A program made the translations under genes and the position numbers. Shown one piece after another: positions 26,338 through 35,390 of a stretch of 36,556 bases of DNA; positions within the stretch are counted from its first letter, which is position 1, and every line of letters starts with the position of its first letter. Source of the DNA: Symploca sp. SIO2C1 (GTDB taxonomy: Bacteria > Cyanobacteriota > Cyanobacteriia > Cyanobacteriales > Coleofasciculaceae); the NCBI GenBank assembly GCA_010692635.1, contig JAAHGL010000059.1:1-36556 (forward strand), given 5' to 3'. The notes under the pieces were generated by a model. It was not told where the DNA came from. It worked only from the letters and a program-made list of their open reading frames with translations, and ran no database searches.

Positions 26338-27088
26338 AGTCAAAAAAACTAAACTTCAGGGCAGCGAGAATAATGAGTACAACAGCTAAATATAGTCATC
26401 ATCAAAATTATGACAGTCTATTCTTTGCATCTCAGCAGTACCTGAGTTATGTTAGCTGAGATACAAATGCACACAAATCTTGAAGTATCTACAGATAGTT
26501 CTTGGCTGAGATACTTCTATACCGAAAGCGTAAACTGCGAAAATTGAGTATTTGGTTTGATTGATTAATATTTCTGATGGCTCAGATTCAAGAGGTATGT
26601 ATTAGTGCATATATACAAAATGAAGCACTATTAGTAAACCATTAATTTTGCAGTCATTGCTCAATTTGTTATCGGCAGTTGTCAGCACCCTGAATCTGGC
26701 TCTTGCTTAAGAGTAATAAAATGACGAGACAAAGATATAGATTATAGTCAAGCCTTAGTCGGTTACTTCTCTTGCCGACTAATTCTTGTTTTTGAGCAGT
26801 AGTACCCTTGGGTATTCATATTGGCATACTCCAATAGTATATGTCACTACAAACTGAAAAAATTATTGATTTTTTATACTCTACTGGTAGTTTTTAATTT
26901 CTCTAGTGTCCAAAAAATTTTGTCTGTATTTCCTTGAAATTCGTAATACCATGAACAACGAGTAATACATTGACAGATAGCAAAAGTCAGTGCGTAATAC
27001 AGCTTAAGGACACAGAGTAGAGTAAAGACGTAGTATGCTACCGTCTTTAGAGGTATACCAGCAATGAATGTTGTACAAACAGCCAACC
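26338..27088. other. 751-bp divergent spacer between pixG and larB
   Basis: No gene is supported here. It must hold the promoters of the phototaxis operon and of larB. Apart from the inverted repeat at 26482-26517 and a direct repeat of GCTGAGATAC (about 26455-26464 and 26505-26514), I see no clear element. A 70-codon minus-strand frame at 26874-27086 looks like noise. Confidence 0.6.
26482..26517. promoter_or_regulatory. Inverted repeat upstream of pixG, candidate operator or leader hairpin
   Basis: GAAGTATCT (26482-26490) and AGATACTTC (26509-26517) are perfect complements 18 nt apart, 145-180 bp upstream of the pixG start. It overlaps one copy of the GCTGAGATAC direct repeat. It could be a regulator site of the operon. 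A chance match is possible at this length. Confidence 0.25.
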
Positions 27089-27880
27089 ATGACTGAACCT
27101 GATGTTTTACATTCCCTATTGAAAGCCGTTGCTGCTGGTAAAGTTAGCCCAGCTGATGCTTTGGACAAACTCAATAATTTTGCTTACGAATCAGTGGGTG
27201 ATTTTGCCAAAATTGATCATAACCGCACCTTGAGAACCGGCTTTCCAGAAGTAATTTGGGGTTTAGGGAAGACCCTTGAGCAAATTACTCAGATTATGGA
27301 AGTAATGCGAGAGCGCAATGGGACAGAACCAAACCCTGTGCCGATTATGGTAACGCGAATTGAACCAGATATCTATGCTCAACTGAAGGCACAAGTCCCA
27401 GATATTCAATACTACCCAACTGCTAGGATCTGTGCTATTGCTCCTAAAAGGAGCAAACCCCAATATTCAGGAACTATCAGTCTCATCTGTGCTGGAACAT
27501 CTGATTTGCCAGTTGCTGAAGAAGCTGGTATTACTGCCGAACTGTGTGGTTTTCAGGTGCAGCGTCTCTGGGATGTGGGAGTAGCTGGTATCCAGCGCTT
27601 GCTGAGTAACCTTCAGGTAATCAATGAAGCAGATGTCCTGATTGTGATTGCTGGGATGGAAGGAGCATTACCCAGTGTGGTGGCTGGTTTGGCAAATTGT
27701 CCGGTGATTGCTGTCCCCACTAGTATTGGTTATGGGGCAAGTTTTGGTGGTCTTGCTCCTCTCTTGACAATGCTAAATTCTTGTGCTCCTGGTATAGGTG
27801 TAGTTAATATTGATAATGGTTTTGGAGCTGCTATCTTGGCTGGACAAATTCTGAGGACAGCTCATAAGCTCAAGGGATGA
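27089..27880 (+). CDS. larB: LarB, pyridinium-3,5-biscarboxylic acid mononucleotide synthase
   Basis: The 263-aa product starts MTEPDVLHSLLKAVAAGKVS; the in-frame ATG at 27068 would add seven residues. An N-terminal helical region is followed by RTGFPEVIWGLGKT, then a PurE-like domain with ICAGTSDLPVAEEA, VAGIQRLLSN, IAGMEGALPSVVAGL, CPVIAVPTSIGYGASFGG and NIDNGFGAAILA. LarB carboxylates and hydrolyses nicotinic acid adenine dinucleotide in the first step of the nickel-pincer nucleotide cofactor pathway (LarB, LarE, LarC), used by lactate racemase-type enzymes. Neither larC nor larE is in this window, so it stands alone here. Intact and full length. Confidence 0.93.
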   Translation: MTEPDVLHSLLKAVAAGKVSPADALDKLNNFAYESVGDFAKIDHNRTLRTGFPEVIWGLGKTLEQITQIMEVMRERNGTEPNPVPIMVTRIEPDIYAQLKAQVPDIQYYPTARICAIAPKRSKPQYSGTISLICAGTSDLPVAEEAGITAELCGFQVQRLWDVGVAGIQRLLSNLQVINEADVLIVIAGMEGALPSVVAGLANCPVIAVPTSIGYGASFGGLAPLLTMLNSCAPGIGVVNIDNGFGAAILAGQILRTAHKLKG

Positions 27881-27929
27881 CAACAAGGCTCACAAGAAGA
27901 TGGGGTATGGGGTGTGGTGAAAATAGGCA

Positions 27930-28190
27930 TAGATAATTAGGGCTTGCTGAATAAGTAACAAGTAACAAGTAAAAAGTAACAAGTAAGAAGGAATGAAGCA
28001 TTTATCCTCGTGGGTGAGCACTTCCATTCCCCAAGGTTACTCAGGGATTTCCCATGAAAGTGCAAGGAAATTGAACCCATCGATACAATTTCCTTGCACT
28101 TTTTCAGGGGAAAAATGCTTGAAATTATTGTCTGGTATAGCTTCTACCTGGTATAGCTTCCACACTTATTCAGCAAGCCCTATTTAGCTA
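27930..28190. mobile_element. 261-bp MITE-like element with 18-bp perfect terminal repeats and central hairpin
   Basis: AGGGCTTGCTGAATAAGT (27939-27956) and its exact complement (28164-28181) form the core ends. With two mismatches they extend to 27-bp ends at 27930 and 28190. Inside the left end lies a heptamer tract of the AACAAGT type (27956-27990). In the middle is a 17-bp perfect hairpin with arms at 28057-28073 and 28086-28102 (AGTGCAAGGAAATTG core). A 64-codon frame inside is not convincing. Related single ends occur at 10980, 11073, about 33633 and about 35090. It is a non-autonomous element placed between larB and the AbrB-family gene. Confidence 0.7.
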
Positions 28191-28223
28191 TCACCGACCT
28201 CATCAAGCTTCCATTACCTGATT

Positions 28224-29450
28224 CTAGCCTCCATTAACTGATTCAATTGTTTCCACTAACTTTTCGGCTTCTTCCTCTTTAATTCTTCCTTCCTCAAAAT
28301 CAGAACTTTTCCCAGTTTTCATCAAAAAAGATATTAACCACGGTCCCATCAAAATAATCATTAACATTCGAGACATTTGCATTGCTAGGACTAATCCAGC
28401 ATCACCGCCTAGCTGCATAACGGTGGCAATCATTGCCTCAAGTCCCCCGGGAGTAAATCCTAAAACGGCAGTTACTGTGTCAACCTGGGTAACTACATGG
28501 AACTCATAGCCAACTCCTAAACAAAGAACAATTAGCATGAGTACTAAACCCACCTCAATTAACACTGCTTTGAAAAGTTTCTGGGCAGCCTGTCGATTAA
28601 ACTTGAGACCGATAGAAACTCCAATGAACAGCAGTCCTGTAGCAAATAGCCATGATGGTACTTGTAATTGATATGGTAGCTCCCAAAATGCCACTAATGC
28701 TAAGATCATGGGACCCAAGAGTCCAGATGCAGGCAAGCGCAGTCGATTCCCTCCCCAAATCCCGAAACCACAGCATCCAGCTAGCACCAATAGGTTCAAA
28801 AGCATTGGCATTGGTAAGTTACTGTCTACCGCAACGCTGGCTGTAGCTTGGCTAACTGGGTTGGCTGGAAAAATTAAGCCTGCTGCACTTGGAATAAGTA
28901 AGACAACCAGCAATACTCGGAGATACTGAAGTACTGCAATTGCGATCGCATCAGCTCCCATTTCTTCACCGATAGCAACAATGGTAGAAGCTGCACCAGG
29001 TATAAAAGCTAACAAACCAGTAACGCGATCGATACCAGTCCAACGGGATAACAGATACCCGTGGAACAAGCTCAGACTACCTGTGAGTAGAACACATAGC
29101 AGTATCGGAATAGCATAGGTGGTTGCCATGCTCAGTGTTTCTGGGGAGAAGCGAACAGCAGTAGCAAGACCAATAGATGCCTTCCCAAGAGTCATAAAGA
29201 CAGGAGGAAGGGGTTGGGGGTTACTTTCGATAGCTGCATAAACAATACCCATGATCATTGGACCGAGTAACCAACCTACCGGAACATTAAGCCAGCTGAA
29301 GAGTAATCCAGCCAAGAAACCAAGGATTAGCTGCTCGGTAATTTTTTGTACCCTTGGCAAGCTTATTACAGTTTTTTGCTTCAATTGAGTGAGTTGCTCT
29401 TGATAGCTTTTACCTTGAGATTTAGTTGAAGGGAGAATTTTCCAAACCAC
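28224..29450 (-). CDS. AbrB-family (PF05145) integral membrane protein
   Basis: The 408-aa product has about ten hydrophobic segments arranged as two repeats, the AbrB duplication typical of the family. These include LILGFLAGLLFSWLNVPVGW, then LLGPMIMGIVYAAIES, and later LLGPMILALVAFW. Conserved features are GLLAFIPGAAS in the first half and VLGFTPGGLEAMIATVMQLG in the second. The family was once mislabelled ammonia monooxygenase; E. coli AbrB is a putative regulator or transporter with no settled substrate. It has nothing to do with the AbrB DNA-binding proteins. The frame opens at GTG 29450 with no visible Shine-Dalgarno site, so the start is uncertain. The N-terminal 35 residues and C-terminal 40 residues are polar. 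Confidence 0.88.
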   Translation of the reverse strand: MVWKILPSTKSQGKSYQEQLTQLKQKTVISLPRVQKITEQLILGFLAGLLFSWLNVPVGWLLGPMIMGIVYAAIESNPQPLPPVFMTLGKASIGLATAVRFSPETLSMATTYAIPILLCVLLTGSLSLFHGYLLSRWTGIDRVTGLLAFIPGAASTIVAIGEEMGADAIAIAVLQYLRVLLVVLLIPSAAGLIFPANPVSQATASVAVDSNLPMPMLLNLLVLAGCCGFGIWGGNRLRLPASGLLGPMILALVAFWELPYQLQVPSWLFATGLLFIGVSIGLKFNRQAAQKLFKAVLIEVGLVLMLIVLCLGVGYEFHVVTQVDTVTAVLGFTPGGLEAMIATVMQLGGDAGLVLAMQMSRMLMIILMGPWLISFLMKTGKSSDFEEGRIKEEEAEKLVETIESVNGG

Positions 29451-29728
29451 AGAGTTTAGAGAGAGTATGAAATATTTGCTTAGTCTGATCTAATTCTAAA
29501 GGAGGATGCGGAGCTGGAGGGACTAGAGGTCGGAGAAATCTGCTATTTTTAAGTGCAGCTTGGCAAGAGAGTATTTCTGCAAAAATGGGATGCTCTCTGT
29601 GAGGCTTGCAGTCTCAAAGGTGCTGAGGCTGTTTTTGGGAATCTGCTACTCAAAGGAAGTAGATTATGGGGCAGCAAAGTCAAATATCAAATTTGGTAAA
29701 CTGAAGACATTAACTGGGGCCCAAACCT

Positions 29729-30355
29729 ATGACCCTTGGAATAGACCAACCAATACAAAATAAGCTCCTAAGTTTTGGCGAGTTTCTTGCCCGTTATGGT
29801 AGTGATAACCGTTATGAACTGATTGATGGAGAAGTTTTTGACTTGGAACCAACCGGCAAACATGAAGAAGTTGCTGCCTTTATCACCACAAAAGTTTGTG
29901 TTCAGATCGACAGAGCAAGCTTACCTTGGTTTGTTCTTCAACGAGGACTATTTCGCCCTTCTAATGTTGGAATGACTGCATTTAGACCTGATGTCGCCGT
30001 CGTTGATCGAGCAGAACTTGCGAGAGAACCACTTTGGTTTGAGCAATCGGTTCTGACTCGTGGCAATTCGATTAAGTTTGTAGCGGAAGTCGTTAGTAGC
30101 AATTGGCAAAATGATTATGCTCGTAAGGTCGAAGACTACGCGGCTTTAGGCATTCCTGAGTATTGGATTGCAGACTATGCGGGACTAGGTGGTATCCGGC
30201 ACATTGGGAAGCCCAAGCAACCCACCCTTTCTATCTGTACTCTAGTAGATGAAGAGTATGAAATCCAATTAGTCCGAGGTAATCAGATGATTAACTCTAC
30301 AAGTTTCCCCGATCTGAACTTAACGGCTGAGCAAGTGTTGAGGGCAGGTAGGTAA
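29729..30355 (+). CDS. Uma2 family (DUF820) nuclease-like protein
   Basis: The 208-aa product has the cyanobacterial Uma2 layout: RYELIDGEVFDLEP, then FRPDVAVVDRAEL, then FVAEVVSSNWQNDYARKVED and LGIPEYWIADYAGL. The family has the PD-(D/E)XK fold; here the PD, the Glu of AEVVS and the Lys-containing helix are present. The biological role is unknown, though these genes exist in tens of copies in many filamentous cyanobacteria. It differs strongly from the Uma2 pair at the window end. No Shine-Dalgarno sequence is seen upstream of ATG 29729. Confidence 0.88.
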   Translation: MTLGIDQPIQNKLLSFGEFLARYGSDNRYELIDGEVFDLEPTGKHEEVAAFITTKVCVQIDRASLPWFVLQRGLFRPSNVGMTAFRPDVAVVDRAELAREPLWFEQSVLTRGNSIKFVAEVVSSNWQNDYARKVEDYAALGIPEYWIADYAGLGGIRHIGKPKQPTLSICTLVDEEYEIQLVRGNQMINSTSFPDLNLTAEQVLRAGR

Positions 30356-30433
30356 TACTGCTGCACTATTTCCATTTAAAAATTCTTTCCACTTTTGATG
30401 CGTTAAGCCGAATCAATGGACTCGATGAGGCAG

Positions 30434-33400
30434 TTATGACTGATTAATCGGAAGCTCAATCCAAAATTCTGTACCCATCTCTGGTTCAGACAAACAAGTC
30501 AACATTCCTTGATGTTTACCTACTACAATCTGATAGCTAATCGCTAGTCCTAATCCAGTTCCTGTACCTACTGGTTTAGTAGAGAAGAAGGGGTCGAAAA
30601 TCCTGTTTCTGACTTCAGGCGTCATGCCCAGTCCATTGTTAGCAATCCGAATGGCTACCCGATCTGGATCTAAAGTTTCAGTACTTATAGTAATTCGACC
30701 TAGTAAAGTACGACTGTCTGATTCAAGTGCATCAATGCCGTTGCTAATGATATTCATAAATACCTGGTTGAGCTGACTGGGGTAACACTCAACTAAGGGC
30801 AAATTACCATACTCTTTGATTAGTTCAAATTCAACACCCACAGGCTGGTGTTTAAATCGGTGTTGTAGGAGCAGCAGTGTATTATTGATACCTTGATGAA
30901 TATCCACCCGCTTGCGCTCTTTTTTCTCCAAATTAGAGAAGTTTTTAAGAGAGAGCACAATCTCAGATATGCGGTTAGCACCTTCTCGCATGGAAGCTAG
31001 CAGTTTCGGAAAATCTTCAATGATGAAATCTAGCTCAATGTTGTGCAATTCTTCAGTAATCTCTGGGACTGGCTGGGGGTAATGTTGTTGGTAAAGCTGT
31101 AGTAGGTGCAACAGATCTTGAATATACTCACTTGCTGGGTAGATATTGCCATAGATGAAGCTAATGGGGTTGTTGATTTCGTGGGCAACTCCTGCCACTA
31201 ACTGACCCAAACTAGCCATATTTTCTTGCTGTACCAACTGAGCTTGGGTATCTTGGAGTTCTTTTAAGGTTTTCTCCAATTGCTGAGCTTTTTCCCTTTC
31301 TTGCTCACTAAGTTTCTGCAATGCTGCTTCAGCCTGTTTGCGTTCAGTAATATCTTTTGTGGTAATTGCGATACCATCAGCAAGAGGAACAACCATGTGG
31401 TGAAGCCACTCGGCTGTAACTTCTGGTGTTGAAATGGAGAATTCTTCTTCTAATACTTCTTTGGTTTCTACGACACGGACATACTTGTCAAAAAAACCAG
31501 CTGTGAGATTGATAGGGAGAAGTTTACACAGTCTCTTGCCAATTATTTGATCTTTGGAGAGGGAAATCATTTGCTCACCGCGAGAGTTCACATCAATGAA
31601 GGTGAAATCAATGATGTCTCCTGTTAAATCTCGCAAACTCTGGAAGATAAAGAAGGCATCTAAACTACCTTCTGCTGCGGCGCGGTAGCGTGCTTCACTT
31701 TCTAACAAAGCAGCTTTTGCTTGCTGGAGTTCGGTAATATCAGTTTGAATACCAATATAGTGAGTCAACTTCCCTGATACATCTCTTACTGGAGAAATGG
31801 ACAGTTCATTCCAAAAGAGAGTACCGTCTTTGCGGAAGTTCCGTAAAGTGACATGACATTCTCTTTCTTCCTTAAGCGCTGTCCACAATTCCTCCAGAGC
31901 TGCTTGAGTTGTCTCTTTTCCTTGTAAGAAGCGGCAGTTTTTGCCTATGACTTCATTGATTGAGTAACCTGTTATCCGTTCAAACCCTGGATTAGCGTAA
32001 ATGACTGGGTTATCAGGTTGGAGGGGATCAGTAATAATGATACCGTTACTAGAAGCAGCGATCGCTCGGTCTAGCAATCGTAAACGCTCTTCTGATTGTC
32101 TGCGATCGCTAATATCTAGAGCTACTCCATCGACAATAACATCACCATTATCCAAGCAGGAATAACGAGTGCTATCTCGAACCCACTTCACCTCACCTGA
32201 AGTAGAAACAATCCGATATTCATAATTACTAGGCTCAAGGGTTTGGACTGAGGTTCTTAAGGATTCCTCGAAATTTGCTCTGTCTTCAGGATGAATCGCT
32301 TGTAGGTAGAGCTCTGGAGCAACTATGATCTCATCGGGAACTAAGCCAGTAAGTTCACGCTCTCCGTCACTAATATAAACGAAAGAAATCTTCCCATCTG
32401 CATGAACCACGCCCCGATAAACGGTACCAGGAATATTGGCAGCCATTGCCGCTAGCTGTTGCTGACTCTCACGCAATGCTGACTCGGAACGCTTGCGCCC
32501 AATTAAAGAACTCAACTGACTAGCAAGAGCACTGACTAACTCAATTAAGCGCTCTTCTCGTGGGCTGGCTTCTCGTTTAAAGAAAACCAATATTGCTAAC
32601 ACTTGCTCATTGAGAATAATTGGAACCCCTAAACAGGCTTTTAACCCTATCTCCTTAGCAAACTGCGAACGGAGAAAAACTCTGCAGGGCTCAACAGAAA
32701 CATCTGTAAACCAATAAGGCTGTTTAGATAGCCAGATTTGCCTGAGGATTCCCTTGTTAGTAGAAAATCTTAACAGCTCACTCTTGTGTCTGAATTCCTC
32801 AAAACTTTCATCCCTGGCATACCAACCTGGTCCATATTCTAGTACTGTAGTCTCTTGGTTGGGAATCCAGAATTCGCCAAAATCCCAGCCAATTTTCTCA
32901 CAAACTTGGCACAGGGTAGCTTCTAGGGCGGAGTGGAAGTCGGAAGCTTCATGAATTGCTTTGGTGGTTGTTAGTAATAGTTGTAGTTGTGCATTTTGAG
33001 AGGCAAGTTGCTTTTGTTGTTGTTCTAGTTGTTTTTTTTGCCTATAAATAGTTAGTTGATTTTCTATGCGCGCTAAAACTTCTTGAACTTGAAAGGGTTT
33101 GCTGATATAGTCTACTCCTCCAACCTCAAAAGCTTTGACTTTATCCCATACTTCCTCTAAGGCACTCATAAAAATTACTGGGATATCCGCCGTCTGCTGG
33201 TTAGTCTTCAATCGCTGGCAGACTTCATAACCATTCAGCTCTGGCATCTTGATATCAAGTACAATTAAGTCAGGCTTGTTAAGCTGTACAGCATTTAAGG
33301 CAAGAGTCCCATTGATTGCCTTCCTGACTTTATACCCTCGCTCACTCAACATCGTGGTCAAAAGGCGCAGGTTTTGTGGTTGATCATCAACCAATAAGAT

Positions 33401-33436
33401 GTCCGCAACAGAAAGCGATGGGAGATTGCTATTCAT
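30434..33436 (-). CDS. REC-GAF-PAS-LOV-PAS histidine kinase with intact LOV cysteine
   Basis: The 1000-aa product has domains in this order. REC is about 12-130 with D61 in LIVLDIKMPELNG and K of SKPF. A short coiled coil precedes GAF (about 155-320), then PAS (about 335-455). The LOV domain is about 460-580. A third PAS (about 590-710) and a coiled coil follow. HisKA has H752 in VAGVAHEINNPISF, and the HATPase (about 870-998) has IISNGIDALE, IANNGLGMTP and GTGTGLGLAISYQI. The LOV segment contains GKNCRFLQGKETTQ with the photoactive C501, LRNFRKDGTLFWNELSISPV with both flavin-binding Asn, and GIQTDIT with the Gln. All canonical photocycle residues are therefore present. It is probably a soluble blue-light-responsive kinase (inference). 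The N-terminal REC implies it also takes phosphate from another kinase. No cognate regulator is adjacent. Confidence 0.92.
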   Translation of the reverse strand: MNSNLPSLSVADILLVDDQPQNLRLLTTMLSERGYKVRKAINGTLALNAVQLNKPDLIVLDIKMPELNGYEVCQRLKTNQQTADIPVIFMSALEEVWDKVKAFEVGGVDYISKPFQVQEVLARIENQLTIYRQKKQLEQQQKQLASQNAQLQLLLTTTKAIHEASDFHSALEATLCQVCEKIGWDFGEFWIPNQETTVLEYGPGWYARDESFEEFRHKSELLRFSTNKGILRQIWLSKQPYWFTDVSVEPCRVFLRSQFAKEIGLKACLGVPIILNEQVLAILVFFKREASPREERLIELVSALASQLSSLIGRKRSESALRESQQQLAAMAANIPGTVYRGVVHADGKISFVYISDGERELTGLVPDEIIVAPELYLQAIHPEDRANFEESLRTSVQTLEPSNYEYRIVSTSGEVKWVRDSTRYSCLDNGDVIVDGVALDISDRRQSEERLRLLDRAIAASSNGIIITDPLQPDNPVIYANPGFERITGYSINEVIGKNCRFLQGKETTQAALEELWTALKEERECHVTLRNFRKDGTLFWNELSISPVRDVSGKLTHYIGIQTDITELQQAKAALLESEARYRAAAEGSLDAFFIFQSLRDLTGDIIDFTFIDVNSRGEQMISLSKDQIIGKRLCKLLPINLTAGFFDKYVRVVETKEVLEEEFSISTPEVTAEWLHHMVVPLADGIAITTKDITERKQAEAALQKLSEQEREKAQQLEKTLKELQDTQAQLVQQENMASLGQLVAGVAHEINNPISFIYGNIYPASEYIQDLLHLLQLYQQHYPQPVPEITEELHNIELDFIIEDFPKLLASMREGANRISEIVLSLKNFSNLEKKERKRVDIHQGINNTLLLLQHRFKHQPVGVEFELIKEYGNLPLVECYPSQLNQVFMNIISNGIDALESDSRTLLGRITISTETLDPDRVAIRIANNGLGMTPEVRNRIFDPFFSTKPVGTGTGLGLAISYQIVVGKHQGMLTCLSEPEMGTEFWIELPINQS

Positions 33437-33895
33437 TTATCAGTGGTTGAGTCAGCTCAATGATTAAGTTAAGTTGAAGGTTATCGCTCAAATCTGCTAA
33501 AGCTAATCTAACAACAGCACTAGCGATTTGCTAGGCATTAGTAAAATAGCTTTTGAAGTTACTACCTCAAAGCTTTCTCTCAACTGAGTTAAGGTCGGTT
33601 GAGGTGAGTTTTTATCTAGGTATAGCACCCCAAGTTATTCAGCAAGGTTATCAAGAAGTACAACCTTTGAAATAGACGTCTTGCCTAAATGCCAAAACTG
33701 AGTTTAGCAATAAGTATGTCTATTGTAGCTATTTGTCTTCAATAGCCCCATCTCTGGAGTCTTGCATCAGGAGCATCTCAAGTGATCGCAACTATTCAAG
33801 CTACAGTGCAATCTTTGATTTCAATTGCTTTGTCATAGGATGCGATCGCACCTTCAAAATCTCCCTCTTCAAACTACTCCTTTGCTTGGTTATCC
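33437..33895. other. 459-bp spacer between two minus-strand genes
   Basis: No gene is supported. It contains one TTATTCAGCAAGG site (about 33635), related to the ends of the 27930-28190 element, and a GCGATCGC site near 33842. The promoter of the LOV kinase should be at the left end. A 72-codon plus-strand frame overlaps the neighbouring gene and is rejected. Confidence 0.5.
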
Positions 33896-35068
33896 TTACA
33901 AAACTTGATCTAAGCGCTGAGCATAGCCAGTCATTTCCACATAACCTTTAGCTTGAACAGGAGTTTGCGCTTGGTATCCTTGAAAATTAACTGCTCCTTC
34001 CCAATAAACTGTGGACAAGTTGAGTTCCTGATTTGCCATCAGCGGCTTCCCTGTCAAAGTCAAACCTAGCTTGGGAATTGATAAGTGCCACTGACAAGGA
34101 TATTCTGCTTGGCTGGTGGGACTTTTCCAGGTATCTAATACTTGCAACTGCCAATCTTGGCTATCTAAAGGTTGGACAGTGCCATCGGCAGAGATAAAAG
34201 TACCGCTAGAGTCAGGGGCAATACTACCATCTTCCCGTCGCAGCAAGTACAGCATCAGGGATGTACCTTGGTCAAACTGGAGTGAAAACCAATCCCAACC
34301 GATAGTTCCGGGACTGAGACTACTGGTAGAATATTCGTGGTCTTTCCAAGTCAGACCTGTGACTGCAAAGATCTCCTCACCAACAGTTATCGTACCTTGG
34401 GTTTGTTGCTGAACAATTGAATAATAGGTTGAGGCATTGCCTAGTTCTGGTCCTTTAACACTATAACCGTGATCGCCTTGAAGAATAGGAGGCAATGTTT
34501 CCTGGAGCATGAGATTAAGAGCGACATCATCTGTTTTCGCAACTAGTTGCACTTTTCCCGGTGCTAATTCAGTTGCAGACCAATCTTCTAACCAGATTCG
34601 ATAGGGATTCCCTTGTGCTCCAGCCAATCCAGCGGCTCCTCGGCTGAAACGTTCTGCTGGATAGAAGGATTGCTTCTCTACATCGCTGATGGTGAAGTGA
34701 GCAAAGTACACCTGATTGCTGCGCCAGTTCGATGATTGCTCTGTGGCAATAGTTGCTGTGGGCGGTGTTAAAGCTCGCCGAAAAATGGTGAATTGGAAAC
34801 CAAAAGGACGATCCGATGTAGTTTCCACATTGCCTGTATAGTACCACCATTCAGTTTGGTATCCATCATGGGAACCTAAATCCCTAGGAAACACCATTTC
34901 TGTTGGACTATACACTCGGCTAAAGCGATTGTCAGTGTCAGATGTTTCTGATACTAGCCATTCTACATTTGCCTTGCCTGTGGCTGTTACTTGCGGTTGA
35001 GTTAACAAAGTTACAATAACGCCTACTGAGACAGCAAGTATAATAACAAACACAGATAATCGTTTCAT
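33896..35068 (-). CDS. CrtC/AttH-like lipocalin-domain protein, secreted or lipid-facing
   Basis: The 390-aa product starts with a hydrophobic signal or anchor segment (about residues 4-24, LSVFVIILAVSVGVIVTLLT). The body has the family signature FPRDLGSHDGYQTEWWYYTG, and further FGFQFTIFRRAL, QVYFAHFTISDV, LTWKDHEYSTSSL and GWDWFSLQFDQGTSLMLY. It ends with STVYWEGAVNFQG and GYVEMTGYAQRL. This is the double-lipocalin family that includes carotenoid 1,2-hydratase CrtC and AttH. In cyanobacteria most members have no proven substrate. The signal segment suggests periplasmic or membrane-associated action. It could act on carotenoids or other hydrophobic ligands; the sequence does not decide. Confidence 0.85.
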   Translation of the reverse strand: MKRLSVFVIILAVSVGVIVTLLTQPQVTATGKANVEWLVSETSDTDNRFSRVYSPTEMVFPRDLGSHDGYQTEWWYYTGNVETTSDRPFGFQFTIFRRALTPPTATIATEQSSNWRSNQVYFAHFTISDVEKQSFYPAERFSRGAAGLAGAQGNPYRIWLEDWSATELAPGKVQLVAKTDDVALNLMLQETLPPILQGDHGYSVKGPELGNASTYYSIVQQQTQGTITVGEEIFAVTGLTWKDHEYSTSSLSPGTIGWDWFSLQFDQGTSLMLYLLRREDGSIAPDSSGTFISADGTVQPLDSQDWQLQVLDTWKSPTSQAEYPCQWHLSIPKLGLTLTGKPLMANQELNLSTVYWEGAVNFQGYQAQTPVQAKGYVEMTGYAQRLDQVL

Positions 35069-35390
35069 ATAGTATGTAGTATGTCAGGTCTGCTGAATAA
35101 GTAGGGAACAGCAAGAGAAAGATTAATTGATGATTACGGCAAAGTCAATCAGATATTAATGCCAGCTCCTATTGCGATCGCAAATCTGTTAAGCCATTAA
35201 AGTGCAGGATACTCGATTGGTAATTGTCTATCCTGGAAATGGCATCTTTCCCTATTGGAGGAGTAACCACAGATGGTACAATTTGAATCGCTTTTGCGCC
35301 TACCAAGTTGAGCACAAAATTTTCCATCTACTGAATTTTCAATTCTCAATTAAAATGTAAAGTGCTGCATTTAGCAGGGAAACTGGTACG
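35069..35390. other. 322-bp divergent spacer before the Uma2 tandem pair
   Basis: It holds the promoters of the lipocalin gene and the first Uma2 gene, though no boxes are clear. A CTGCTGAATAAGTAGGG site near 35090 resembles the left end of the 27930-28190 element. The last 59 bases (35332-35390) are part of the duplicated unit. Confidence 0.5.

Noticed and set aside
26874-27086. 70-codon minus-strand frame upstream of larB
   Set aside because: It overlaps the larB start on the other strand and looks like random AT-rich sequence.
27993-28187. 64-codon frame inside the 261-bp element
   Set aside because: It runs through the hairpin and terminal repeat; no ribosome binding site or protein-like composition. 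The element seems non-coding.
28224-29450. Annotation as ammonia monooxygenase
   Set aside because: This is a historic misname of the PF05145 AbrB membrane family; no copper-site motifs or amo partner genes are present.
29560-29763. 67-codon plus-strand frame upstream of the Uma2 gene
   Set aside because: It overlaps the start of the Uma2 gene in another frame and shows no family features.
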